Notes under the pieces: model-generated
What the model was told of the DNA's origin: nothing
The model's input: the letters and a program-made list of their open reading frames with translations, nothing else
Databases searched by the model: none
Part shown: positions 50,586 through 58,807 of the stretch, piece by piece
Numbering within the stretch: position 1 is the stretch's first letter
How the letters are laid out: each line of letters opens with the position of its first letter
Assembly: GCA_000017645.1 (NCBI GenBank)
Contig: CP000781.1
Location: 2,157,501-2,221,500 of the forward strand
Reading direction: 5' to 3'
From: Xanthobacter autotrophicus Py2
GTDB taxonomy: Bacteria; Pseudomonadota; Alphaproteobacteria; Rhizobiales; Xanthobacteraceae
Length of the DNA: 64,000 nt
Made by a program: the position numbers and the translations under genes

Positions 50586-51574
50586 CCGTCCTGGTGGCGC
50601 TGGTCCTGGTCCTTGGCCTGTCGGCCGGCCACGCTGCGGCGGCGGAGGCAGAGCGACGCCCGTTCCTCGCCTATCTCGCGTCCTGGGCCGAGGTTGCCAC
50701 GCAGGACCCGGAGAAGACCCTTCTCGCCCGGCTGCCCGGTGCCATCTCCCATGTGGCGCTGGGGTTCGTGAAGCCGGACCTCGCCTATGCCGGGGACCTC
50801 GACCTGTCGGGCACCGGCTTCGCCTTTCCCTTTTCCGGCGCCGTCCTGAAAGCGGCCATCGCCGCGCTGAAGGCGCAACACCCGGACACGAAGGTGCTGC
50901 TGGCGGTGGGCGGCTGGGGCTATTTCGGCTGGGATGCGCGGGATTTCCGCGCGCTGGCGCATCTGGTGAACGATCTCGGCGCCGATGGCGTCGACCTTGA
51001 TTACGAGACGGCGGATTCCGGCTGCGCCCGCACGCCGGACGGCCGCATCGCCTGCGCCGACGATGCCCGCGCCATCGCGGTGCTGACCGATCTTCGCGCG
51101 GCGCTGCCCCGGCCTCGCGTGGTGAGCCTCGCCGGCTGGAGTGTCGGCGCCTATGGCGAGGGCGCCTTCGCCGCCTCGCAGCCGCGCTACGGCCCCTATG
51201 TGGGCATGATGCGGGCGCTGCTGAAGTCGGAGGCGGCGCGGGGGCTCGACCTGGTCTCGGTCATGTCCTACGACGCCGGGCCGACCTACCAGCCGCTTGA
51301 AGCCTTCCGCGCCTATCGCAGCCTGTGGCCGGGGCCGCTGGCGCTGGGCATCCAGGTCATGCCGTCGGAGGCCGGCGGCCCGCGCTTCACCGTGGCGCGC
51401 ACGGTGACGCTGCTTCAGGAGGTGCTTGCCGATCCGAAGGCGGGCGCCATGCTTTATGGCCTCGGCCTGGTGCCGCCCGGCCCCACGGGTCCCGATAATC
51501 CCGACTATCGCAGCCTCGCCCGCGCCATCTGTGTCAGCCTCGGCCTTGCCGGGTGCGATGCGCCGGTGCCGTGA
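50519..51574 (+). CDS. exported glycoside hydrolase family 18 (chitinase-like) protein
   Basis: A GH18 TIM-barrel protein of up to 351 residues. The catalytic motif DGVDLDYE (DxxDxDxE) is at residues 156-163, with Glu163 as acid/base; other barrel strands are KVLLAVGGWGYFG and LVSVMSYDAG. A hydrophobic stretch (LLTVLVALVLVLGLSAG) ending AAAAEA is a signal peptide. The ATG at 50519 overlaps the upstream transferase by 67 bp and gives a His-rich 20-residue lead; GTG 50594 would avoid overlap but leaves a short signal. Substrate could be the polymer made by this cluster or external chitin-like glycan. Confidence 0.82.
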   Translation: MVRHQNHAAHHHQGHGRAGGLLTVLVALVLVLGLSAGHAAAAEAERRPFLAYLASWAEVATQDPEKTLLARLPGAISHVALGFVKPDLAYAGDLDLSGTGFAFPFSGAVLKAAIAALKAQHPDTKVLLAVGGWGYFGWDARDFRALAHLVNDLGADGVDLDYETADSGCARTPDGRIACADDARAIAVLTDLRAALPRPRVVSLAGWSVGAYGEGAFAASQPRYGPYVGMMRALLKSEAARGLDLVSVMSYDAGPTYQPLEAFRAYRSLWPGPLALGIQVMPSEAGGPRFTVARTVTLLQEVLADPKAGAMLYGLGLVPPGPTGPDNPDYRSLARAICVSLGLAGCDAPVP

Positions 51575-51583
51575 GCGGGGCGC

Positions 51584-52141
51584 TCAAACCTGTGAGGAGC
51601 GCAGTCCGCGGGCGAAGGCGAGCAGGTCCCCGCCGGGAAACAGATGGCCGGCGATGCCCGCCGCCGCAGCGGCTTCCATGTCGGAAGGCTGGTCGCCGAT
51701 GAGCAGGCTGTGGTCGCGCGCCACCGGCCAGTGGTCCATGAGGTCGAGGATCATTCCCGGCGCCGGCTTGCGCCAGGGGTGGACCGCGCGATAGGCCGGC
51801 ACCGCCGCGTCCGGATGGAACGGGCAATAGCGCCAGTCGTCCACATGGGCGCCGATGGCTGCAAGCTCGTCGGCCATCCAGCCATGCAGGGCCGCGACCT
51901 CGGCTTCCCCGTAATAGCCCCGGGCGACGCCGGACTGGTTGGTCACCACGAACACGAGATGACCCAGCGCATTGAAGTGCCGCACCGCCTCCCGGGCCCC
52001 GTCCACCCAGCGGAAGTCTTCCGGGGCGTGGACATAGCCCGTATCCACGTTGAGGACGCCGTCCCGGTCGAAAAACACCGCCGGGCGTGGCGTGCGTGGG
52101 GCGTTCAAAGCATCGTCTCCCGTGCTGTCGGGCGCGACCAT
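51584..52141 (-). CDS. HAD-superfamily histidinol-phosphatase/heptose-bisphosphate phosphatase (GmhB-like)
   Basis: A 185-residue HAD subclass IIIA phosphatase. AVFFDRDGVLNVDTGYV has the nucleophile Asp pair, FVVTNQSGVARGYY is motif 2, CPFHPD and WRKPAPGMI surround motif 3, and LLIGDQPSDMEAAAAAG is motif 4. The usual zinc-loop cysteines of GmhB are only partly present (one Cys in YCPFHPD). It probably dephosphorylates a sugar bisphosphate for LPS or glycan synthesis. The start is uncertain; ATG 52141 lacks a clear ribosome binding site. It converges on the GH18 gene. Confidence 0.78.
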   Translation of the reverse strand: MVAPDSTGDDALNAPRTPRPAVFFDRDGVLNVDTGYVHAPEDFRWVDGAREAVRHFNALGHLVFVVTNQSGVARGYYGEAEVAALHGWMADELAAIGAHVDDWRYCPFHPDAAVPAYRAVHPWRKPAPGMILDLMDHWPVARDHSLLIGDQPSDMEAAAAAGIAGHLFPGGDLLAFARGLRSSQV

Positions 52142-52400
52142 AGAAAAAGGGAGCGTTCCCCGCCAGCCCCATCCCGGGGAGGCTTCCTCCCACAGCGTGA
52201 TGACGGGCGTAGAAGGAGCGGCCGTCCAGATTAAAACCCTGCGTTGAAGCGGTGCCGAAGCCTTGTCGGCTTGCGGTAATGGGGCGGCCGACCTTAACGC
52301 CGACCCCCTGCCTTTGCTTCGATTGTCTTCCCTCGCGCCTCTGCTATGAGAGGTCAATAGAGTGGCGAGGACGCCTTCTGGCGCGGGGGATGGCCTCCGC

Positions 52401-53219
52401 ATGGAGCGCATGCTGAGATCCCTGAAGGCCATCCTCGAACGCCGCATGCCGCGGGCATTCGCCCTGTTGTGCCCGCTGGTGGATGCACGCGCCGTCCATG
52501 ACCCCGACAGCGAGGTCCGGCTTCTGCCGCTGCTGGTGGAGCCCGGTGACACCGTCTGCGATATCGGCGCCAACCGCGGGCTCTTCACCTACTGGCTTCT
52601 CAGGCGCGGCGCGCGGGTACTGGCCTTCGAGCCCAATCCCTCCCTCGTGCGCATCCTGAAGCTGCGGTTTCCCGGCGAGATCCGCTCCGGCGCGCTGACC
52701 CTGTTCGAGACCGCATTGAGCGCCGACGCGGGCGCGGCGGTGCTGCACATTCCGCGCGACCTGTCGCCGCTCGCCACCCTCGATGGCGACCTCGCCGAGC
52801 AGGTCGAGGGTCCGACCGATGATGTGCGCGTCGCCATGGCGCGGCTCGACGCCTGCGTGAGCGCGGACGTGAGCTTCATCAAGCTCGACGTGGAGGGGCA
52901 CGAGGTGAAGGTGCTCCAAGGCGCGCGGGGCATCATCGTGGCGAGCCGCCCCACCTTCCTGATCGAGGCCGAGGAACGCCACCGGCCCGGCGCGGTGGCG
53001 GCGGTCCGGCAGGTGCTGGAACCCTTCGGCTATCGCGGCTTCTTCCGGCTGGACGGCGGGATGCGGCCCGTCGCGGAGTTCGATCCCGCGGTTCACCAGT
53101 CGGTCGCGTCACTGGAGCGGGACGGGACGCGCCCTCGCAGGGGCGCGCTCTATGTGAACGATTTCTATTTCGCCGTCCGGCCCGACATCATCGCGCGCCT
53201 GGAGCGTTGGCGGGGCTGA
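52401..53219 (+). CDS. FkbM-family SAM methyltransferase, copy 1
   Basis: A 272-residue methyltransferase. The SAM-binding loop is in DTVCDIGANRGLFTYWLLRR, then VLAFEPNPSLVRIL, and FIKLDVEGHEVKVLQGA is the FkbM hallmark. In glycan clusters such enzymes O-methylate sugars, or methylate other hydroxyl groups. ATG 52401 was chosen; GTG 52362 and ATG 52410 are in frame. It is convergent with the next FkbM gene, 17 bp between stops. Confidence 0.82.
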   Translation: MERMLRSLKAILERRMPRAFALLCPLVDARAVHDPDSEVRLLPLLVEPGDTVCDIGANRGLFTYWLLRRGARVLAFEPNPSLVRILKLRFPGEIRSGALTLFETALSADAGAAVLHIPRDLSPLATLDGDLAEQVEGPTDDVRVAMARLDACVSADVSFIKLDVEGHEVKVLQGARGIIVASRPTFLIEAEERHRPGAVAAVRQVLEPFGYRGFFRLDGGMRPVAEFDPAVHQSVASLERDGTRPRRGALYVNDFYFAVRPDIIARLERWRG

Positions 53220-53236
53220 ACGCCCCACCCTCAAGC

Positions 53237-54088
53237 TCAGGCCAGCGGCCGGCCCTGCGGGTGGAGCGCCACATAGTTCCCGAACCGTGTTGGGCGGGTT
53301 GCGAGCGGGGTCAGCGTGCCGTCGTCCTGCAGCTGGAAGAAGCCGTAGCCAAGACCGCCCAGCGCCACCCAGGCCGCCGCCGGATCGCCGCCGTCCTTGA
53401 GCAGGGTGGGGCAGTTCATCTCGAAGATGACGGCGGGGTGGAACCGGCCCAGGGTCCCGGCCGCGCCCTTGATCACCCGGTCCTCGGCGCCCTCCACGTC
53501 GATCTTGAGGCAATCCACCCGCGACAGGCCGAGGTCGCTCGCGAGGCGGTCGAGTGTGGTGATCTCCACTTCCTCGCTCTCGCTGCTGGTGCCGTCATTG
53601 ATGAGGGAGAAGGCCTGCGGATCGTCGCCAAGGGGATTGTGGAACAGCACCGCCTTGCCCTCCGTGTCCGAGATCGCCTTGGGCACGATGGTGACGTTCC
53701 TGAAGCCGTTGAGGGCGAGGTTGTCGGCGAGCTGCCGGCCGGCGACGGCGCCCGGCTCGGCCGCCACCACCCGGCTGGCGAAGCTGGCCGCCTTCAGGGT
53801 GAACAGGCCGATATTGGCGCCCACGTCCACGAACACGTCGCCGGGGCGCAGGAATTTCTCAAGGTAGCGCACCTCCGGCTCCACCTTGTCGCGCAGCAGG
53901 AACACGCTGGTGGTGGTGAAGCGCAGGTCCGCCGGCAGCTTCAGGCGGGCACCGCCGGGGGTGATCTCCGCCACCGGGCTGCGGCCCAGCGCCACGTGGG
54001 CCGCGAGCGAGATGGCCCGGCCCGTCACGGTAAGCGGCGCCTCGCGGAAGGCCGGCTCGTTCACGAGCTTTTTCACGCGTCTCCACAT
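53237..54088 (-). CDS. FkbM-family SAM methyltransferase, copy 2
   Basis: A 283-residue methyltransferase. FVDVGANIGLFTLKAASFA is the SAM loop and CLKIDVEGAEDRVIKGAA the family motif; VVAAEPGAVAGRQLADNL lies between. It is only distantly like the copy on the other strand, so this is not a recent duplication. It heads leftwards out of the exopolysaccharide run. The target is unknown, probably a sugar of the polymer. Confidence 0.83.
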   Translation of the reverse strand: MWRRVKKLVNEPAFREAPLTVTGRAISLAAHVALGRSPVAEITPGGARLKLPADLRFTTTSVFLLRDKVEPEVRYLEKFLRPGDVFVDVGANIGLFTLKAASFASRVVAAEPGAVAGRQLADNLALNGFRNVTIVPKAISDTEGKAVLFHNPLGDDPQAFSLINDGTSSESEEVEITTLDRLASDLGLSRVDCLKIDVEGAEDRVIKGAAGTLGRFHPAVIFEMNCPTLLKDGGDPAAAWVALGGLGYGFFQLQDDGTLTPLATRPTRFGNYVALHPQGRPLA

Positions 54089-54220
54089 GGCACTGCCCCC
54101 TTGGCTTCATCTTCGCACGGCCCATAGGGCCCGCGCCGGCCAGACGCCGGGAATAGACAGCTCCCGCAACGCTTGGGCAAGCGCGCGGAGCGGCTTTTTT
54201 GCACGGCTGGTCATCAATGC

Positions 54221-55249
54221 TCATGGTATCGCGGCCCGGCTGGCCTTGGGTCGCGCGCTCATGAGCCGCAGCAGTGGCTTCTCCACCGCCAGATGCACGG
54301 CGATGGCAACACCGATTGCCGCCCCCACCCCGCAGATGGCGCAGGCGAAGAAGGCGAGTGGCGCCGGCAGCGGCAGATGCACGAACACCTGGCCCACGGC
54401 CGAAAGCACCATGCCGTGCACGAGGTAGAGCGCATAGGAGGCATCGCCCAGCAGCACGAACGCGCCGATGCGCTTCACCGGCCTCGCCCGCTCCAGCACC
54501 AGGGCTCCGGCCACCACCATGGCGGCGGGGATGCCCCACTGGATCACCCGCGTCTCCGCCGGCACATCGCCCTGCGCCAGCAGCGACACGAAGCCGGCGG
54601 CGAGGAAGACGAAGCCCCAGCCGCGCGCCAGGGCCGGTCCTTCCAGATACCAGAGGCCCAAAGCCAGGCCGAACACGAACTCCAGCATGATCGGCGCGGT
54701 ATAGAAGGCGAGGAACGGATTTTCGCTCGGCACCGCGCGGCCGAGCACGGCGAGCCCGGCGAGGAAGAGGGCGATGGCCGGCAGGCGCGCGCGCCCCGGC
54801 AGCAGCAGCGCCATGCCCCACACCAGATAGAAGAACATCTCGTAGTTCAGCGTCCATCCCGGCACCACCAGCGGCTCCAGGGTGCCCAGCACCGGATGGC
54901 GCGCCGGCAGGAACAGGTAGGAGGCGAGAATGTGCCAGGCGTCGGCCCGGCCGCTCTTCACCAGCTGCGGCGCGACCAGCAGCAGCGCAAGGCTCGCCGT
55001 GGTCACGATCCAGTAGAGCGGCACGATGCGCACGATGCGCTTGAGGTAGAAGCTCAAGGTGTAGCCGTCGCGGCCGCGGGTCGTGACCAGCATCAGGAAG
55101 CCGCTGAGCACAAAGAAGATATCGACGCCCGCCGCCCCCGACTGCGGCCAAGGCGCCGTGAGGCCGAGGCGCGACAGCGGCGCCCCGAGGTGGAACACCA
55201 CCACCATGAGGCTCGCCACCGCCCGCAGATATTGCAGGGACTCAAGCAT
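54221..55249 (-). CDS. membrane O-acyltransferase (acyltransferase 3, ExoZ/OafA type)
   Basis: A 342-residue polytopic protein. The N-terminus SLQYLRAVASLMVVVFHLGA has the conserved catalytic His region, and GVDIFFVLSGFLM and KRIVRIVPLYWIVT are family signatures. About ten membrane segments follow and LGDASYALYLVHGMVL lies near the end. It transfers acyl (often acetyl) groups to exopolysaccharide or O-antigen. It is 29 bp after the polymerase-like gene, same strand. Confidence 0.87.
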   Translation of the reverse strand: MLESLQYLRAVASLMVVVFHLGAPLSRLGLTAPWPQSGAAGVDIFFVLSGFLMLVTTRGRDGYTLSFYLKRIVRIVPLYWIVTTASLALLLVAPQLVKSGRADAWHILASYLFLPARHPVLGTLEPLVVPGWTLNYEMFFYLVWGMALLLPGRARLPAIALFLAGLAVLGRAVPSENPFLAFYTAPIMLEFVFGLALGLWYLEGPALARGWGFVFLAAGFVSLLAQGDVPAETRVIQWGIPAAMVVAGALVLERARPVKRIGAFVLLGDASYALYLVHGMVLSAVGQVFVHLPLPAPLAFFACAICGVGAAIGVAIAVHLAVEKPLLRLMSARPKASRAAIP

Positions 55250-55278
55250 GTCGCATCACTGCGGTGCGCTGGGCGCGG

Positions 55279-56697
55279 TCAGCCGGCACGTGCGATTGCT
55301 CCCGAGCGTCCAAGGGTCACGCGGCGGCCGCCCGAAGTGCGGCCGATGGGGAGCAGGCGGCGTTCTTCCGGCGGCGGGCCGGGCGGCAGCAGGCGCCGGC
55401 GCCGGTCGAGATAGATGGTGAGCGCCATGACGACGCCGAGCTCTCCGGGTGTGAACACCACCGAATACACGGCGGAGCTTATGATGAGATACAGCACGTA
55501 GTCGCTGAGGGCGAGGGCGAAGGGGTCCTCAAGGCCGCGCGTCAGCCGGAAAGCCGTGACAAAGCACCAGAAGTGCAACGCCGCGAGCAGGACGGCGCCG
55601 ATGATGCCGTATTCGAACACGACGCCGATCCAGCCCAGATCCGCGATGAAGAACTGGTCGTTGCCGAAGATGTCGTTGAGCGTCACCGTGCTGAAGCGGG
55701 TGGTGGCGCCGACCCCGAAAATCCAGCGCAGCGGATCATCGCCCAGGAAGGCGAAGGCCAGCGCCGAGGAATTCTGCCGCACCGAGAGCGAGGCGCCGAA
55801 GGCATCCTGCGCATCGCCGGGCGCGGCGCCGCCGGGCAGAAGGCCGAGCTTTCGCCCCACCAGGAAGACACCCACCGCCACCGCCGCCAGCCCCAGCCCG
55901 ATCACGATCCGTCGCGCCCGCTGCGGCAGCGACATGGCCATGCCGAATATCACCACCACCAGCGCGGCGGCGATGGCGGCGCGCTGCTTGTAGATCAGCA
56001 GCATGGGCGCGAAGGCCAGCACCACGCAGAGCCCGTAGAGGATGTTGCGCCGGAGCACGAAGGCGCGGGACAGGAAGAAGACCAGGATCATGCCGAAGAA
56101 CATGGGCATGTAGACCCGGTAGCCGCGCTCCAGGTCGAACAGCAGCAGCTTGCTGTCGGCGGGATTGTCCGCATACCAGGATGTGGGCGCGACCAGATAG
56201 ATGATCACCATCAGGAAGAAGGTCGCCGCGCCCAGCCCCAGCACCGCCTTGCGGACGCTCTCCGGCGGCACGGCGAGCAGGGCCAGCACCGCCGACAGGC
56301 TGAAATAATAGGTGAAGGGCCAAGCCTTGATGGTGGTGGTCAGCGCGTCGAGGAAGCCGTTGCCGAGCTGGATCACCGAGACCATGGGCGTGAAGCCGAG
56401 CCCATAGGCCAGAACCAGCAGGAACATGCGCCCCGCCGGGAGCTTCAGCCGGACCATGCCGTAAAGCGCCAGCGGCAGGGTGAGGAACGGCCAGGCCTTC
56501 GACAGCAGATAGGGCGCCGGATACTCGTTGAGATAGTAGAAGACCTGGGCGAACAGTGGCAGCGTCGCCGCGAAGGCGAGCTTGGCGAGCATGGATGCGC
56601 CCCCGTCGAGCGCGGGCGCCATGCCCGAGGCGCTGCGGCGCAGGGGGATGACCACGCGGCGTTGGGGCGGATCCCGGCTCGCGGGGTGGTCGGTCAC
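55279..56697 (-). CDS. O-antigen ligase/polymerase-like (Wzy/WaaL) membrane protein
   Basis: A 472-residue protein with about ten to twelve membrane segments. A large periplasmic loop (about 280-345) includes RQNSSALAFAFLGDDPLRWI and GVGATTRFS, in the place where O-antigen ligase/polymerase proteins have theirs. The chosen start is GTG 56697, overlapping the wecG stop as GTGA, so the two are translationally coupled; a longer frame without membrane features reaches 56838. In this setting it is the likely exopolysaccharide polymerase. Sequence alone cannot separate polymerase from ligase. Confidence 0.78.
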   Translation of the reverse strand: MTDHPASRDPPQRRVVIPLRRSASGMAPALDGGASMLAKLAFAATLPLFAQVFYYLNEYPAPYLLSKAWPFLTLPLALYGMVRLKLPAGRMFLLVLAYGLGFTPMVSVIQLGNGFLDALTTTIKAWPFTYYFSLSAVLALLAVPPESVRKAVLGLGAATFFLMVIIYLVAPTSWYADNPADSKLLLFDLERGYRVYMPMFFGMILVFFLSRAFVLRRNILYGLCVVLAFAPMLLIYKQRAAIAAALVVVIFGMAMSLPQRARRIVIGLGLAAVAVGVFLVGRKLGLLPGGAAPGDAQDAFGASLSVRQNSSALAFAFLGDDPLRWIFGVGATTRFSTVTLNDIFGNDQFFIADLGWIGVVFEYGIIGAVLLAALHFWCFVTAFRLTRGLEDPFALALSDYVLYLIISSAVYSVVFTPGELGVVMALTIYLDRRRRLLPPGPPPEERRLLPIGRTSGGRRVTLGRSGAIARAG

Positions 56698-57503
56698 GAT
56701 GGCCCGTCCCCGTCGCGCCGCATGCCGTAGGCTGCAGGATCCAGCTTCGCCTTGGCGGCGATGAGGAAAATGGGCAGGGAATCCACGAACACCCGCTCGA
56801 AATGGGTGCTCGGGCTCTGCGCCAGCCGGTACAGCCATTCAAGGCCCAGCCGGCGGAAGGCGGGGCTGGCGCGCTGGACGAGGCCGGTGAGGAAGTTAAG
56901 CGCGCTGCCGACGCACAGACCGGTGCCCACGGCGCCGCCGCGCCGCGCGATCATGTGCGCGAGATATTCCGAGCGCGGCGCCCCCACCACCAGGAACACG
57001 TAGCGGGCGGGATGCTCGATGACGAACTGGATGGCCGCTTCCACCGCGGCCGCATCGTCGATGAAGCCCATGGGCGGCACGTGGAGATTGAGCGTGCCAA
57101 TGCCGTAGCGCGCCACCAGCCGGCGCTTCATCTCCTCGCTGCCGCCGATCACCGTCACCGGGTCGCCGGGCTGGATGACATGCTCGAACAGCTCGGCGGT
57201 GAGGTCGCTGCCGGGACACAGCGGGATGTCGAGGCCGAACAGGCGCTCCGCCAGCAGGTGGGGCACCGCGCCGTCGAGCACGTTGAGGCCCGCGTCATCG
57301 AGGGCGGCGGCGAAGCGCTCGTCCTTGCGGGCGTTGAGCCGCACCAGGTGGGAGGCGTTGGAGGTGATCACATAGCTGAACGGCGCGCCCATGGGCCGCG
57401 CGCCGATGACGCGCGCGGCGCCGGGCACGTCGAGGCAGGCGAACGGCGCGCCGAGGAAGGTCTCGGTGCGGAACTCCGGGTGCGTCTGGGATGCCGCGTG
57501 CAT
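56694..57503 (-). CDS. WecG/TagA/CpsF-family glycosyltransferase
   Basis: A 269-residue GT26 enzyme that adds a sugar to a polyprenyl-linked intermediate. SYVITSNASHLVRLN and GLNVLDGAVPHLLAERLFG contain the conserved Thr/Asn and Asp positions, and YVFLVVGAPRSEYLAHMIA, GTGLCVGSALNFLTGLVQRA and RRLGLEWLYRLAQSP are typical C-terminal motifs. Start 57503 fits the family; a longer frame reaches 57641. It is the only dedicated elongating transferase recognised in the cluster. Confidence 0.88.
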   Translation of the reverse strand: MHAASQTHPEFRTETFLGAPFACLDVPGAARVIGARPMGAPFSYVITSNASHLVRLNARKDERFAAALDDAGLNVLDGAVPHLLAERLFGLDIPLCPGSDLTAELFEHVIQPGDPVTVIGGSEEMKRRLVARYGIGTLNLHVPPMGFIDDAAAVEAAIQFVIEHPARYVFLVVGAPRSEYLAHMIARRGGAVGTGLCVGSALNFLTGLVQRASPAFRRLGLEWLYRLAQSPSTHFERVFVDSLPIFLIAAKAKLDPAAYGMRRDGDGPS

Positions 57504-57650
57504 GCGTGTTCGACGCCTCTGGTCGGCGCCCTCCCGGCGCCGGACTGTCATGACACCCGGCGCGGGGGCAGTCGCGCCGGACCCGTCTGGAGCGCGGGCC
57601 GGACCATGGGGCGGCCGGTCCGCGCCAAGAAAACGCGTCAAGCTAAGAGG

Positions 57651-58511
57651 TTACGGCACGATCGAGGTTCCGCCGCCGGTGGTGGAATAGGAGCCGATCG
57701 TATAGCTGAACTGGCGCTGGAACGGCACCACCTTGTTGATGAACTGGTCAATCCACAGATTGACCTCCGCGATGGACGAACGCGGCACATAGATGATGTC
57801 GCCGCTCACCAGCGGAACGTCGTTGGCATCGAATCCGGTCTGGATCACGTCGCGCACATTGACGAGGCGCAGCATGGGCTCGTTGTTTGGGCCACGGCGG
57901 ATGAGCGCCACCTGCCCGGTGCGCGATTCCTCGGTGAAGCCACCGGCGAGCAGGATGCCCTGGAGCACGCTGGTGCCCATGTCGGCGAGCTTGAAGGCGC
58001 CGGGATGGGCCACCATGCCGCCCACATAGACGCGGGCCGAGGAGGCTTCCTCCAGCGAGACCACCACTTTCTGGTCGGTCAGCTCCTTGCGTGATTCGCG
58101 CCGCACATAATCCTGCACCCCGGAGAGGGTGGAACCTTCCACCCGGATCTGGCCGATGGCGCGCGGCGCGATGGAGCCGTCCGGGCTTACGGTCAGGTCC
58201 TCATCCATCTCGCGGGTGATGAAATACTTGATCTTGATCTTGTCACCGGGCCCCAGCCGATAGCTCGGCACCTGGTCGCTCCACGGCTTGAAGCGCTCGG
58301 CGTTCACCTCGGTGAAGCGCAGCTCGTGGCCGGTGGTGAACGGCTCGGTGCCGGTGCTCTGGGAACTGGCGATTGCGGCGCAGCCGTTGAGCGCGAGGCT
58401 CAATCCGAGGAGGGCAAGGGCGACCCTGCGCCGTGCCCCCCGCGCCCGAAATCGGTCTTTCCGGGCCGGGCCGCGAGCGGTGTTCACCACGCCGCATTCT
58501 GGCAAGACCAT
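57651..58511 (-). CDS. polysaccharide export outer-membrane lipoprotein (Wza/ExoF/GumB type)
   Basis: A 286-residue lipoprotein. A lipobox-like ALNGC ends the signal peptide (Cys44). YRLGPGDKIKIKYF opens the Poly_export domain, and VYVGGMVAHPGAFKL and VPLVSGDIIYVPRSSIAEV belong to SLBB-like domains. Such proteins form the outer-membrane exit channel. Start 58511 has GGGAG 7 nt upstream; a TTG- or ATG-started longer frame exists to 58541. The C-terminus ends Gly/Ser/Thr-rich. Confidence 0.88.
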   Translation of the reverse strand: MVLPECGVVNTARGPARKDRFRARGARRRVALALLGLSLALNGCAAIASSQSTGTEPFTTGHELRFTEVNAERFKPWSDQVPSYRLGPGDKIKIKYFITREMDEDLTVSPDGSIAPRAIGQIRVEGSTLSGVQDYVRRESRKELTDQKVVVSLEEASSARVYVGGMVAHPGAFKLADMGTSVLQGILLAGGFTEESRTGQVALIRRGPNNEPMLRLVNVRDVIQTGFDANDVPLVSGDIIYVPRSSIAEVNLWIDQFINKVVPFQRQFSYTIGSYSTTGGGTSIVP

Positions 58512-58807
58512 CGACCAACTCCCGCGCCTAATCGTATTCAAAAGGTTAATGCCGTGGTTTTGACGTGCGTCCCGTCCGGTTTCGACGGCGGACGACGCGG
58601 CAAATCTCAGGCGAAAACCCTTGAACGTGGTAAAGCGACCCTAAAGCGGCGTGGTTAACGAAACACTTAACAAAGGTGCCACGAAACCGATGGCGGATGA
58701 TGCGGCGGTGGTGATGCGCCCGCGCCACGGCGCCCCGTATCCGCCCTCGGCGGACGGAACAGGCGGTGCGGTTCTCGGAACGGGGATGCGCGGGTGCGGC
58801 CGTGCAC
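58512..58807. promoter_or_regulatory. control region upstream of the wza-like gene with nested inverted repeats
   Basis: This 296-bp gap separates two minus-strand export genes. GTTAA (58654-58658) and TTAAC (58667-58671) form an inverted repeat, flanked by GTGG (58651-58654) and CCAC (58679-58682). TTAA-N8-TTAA resembles a CtrA box but with spacing one base too long. No gene was found. Confidence 0.35.

Noticed and set aside
58654..58671. CtrA box upstream of the wza-like gene
   Set aside because: The half sites TTAA are separated by 8 instead of the usual 7 bases; kept only as an inverted repeat.
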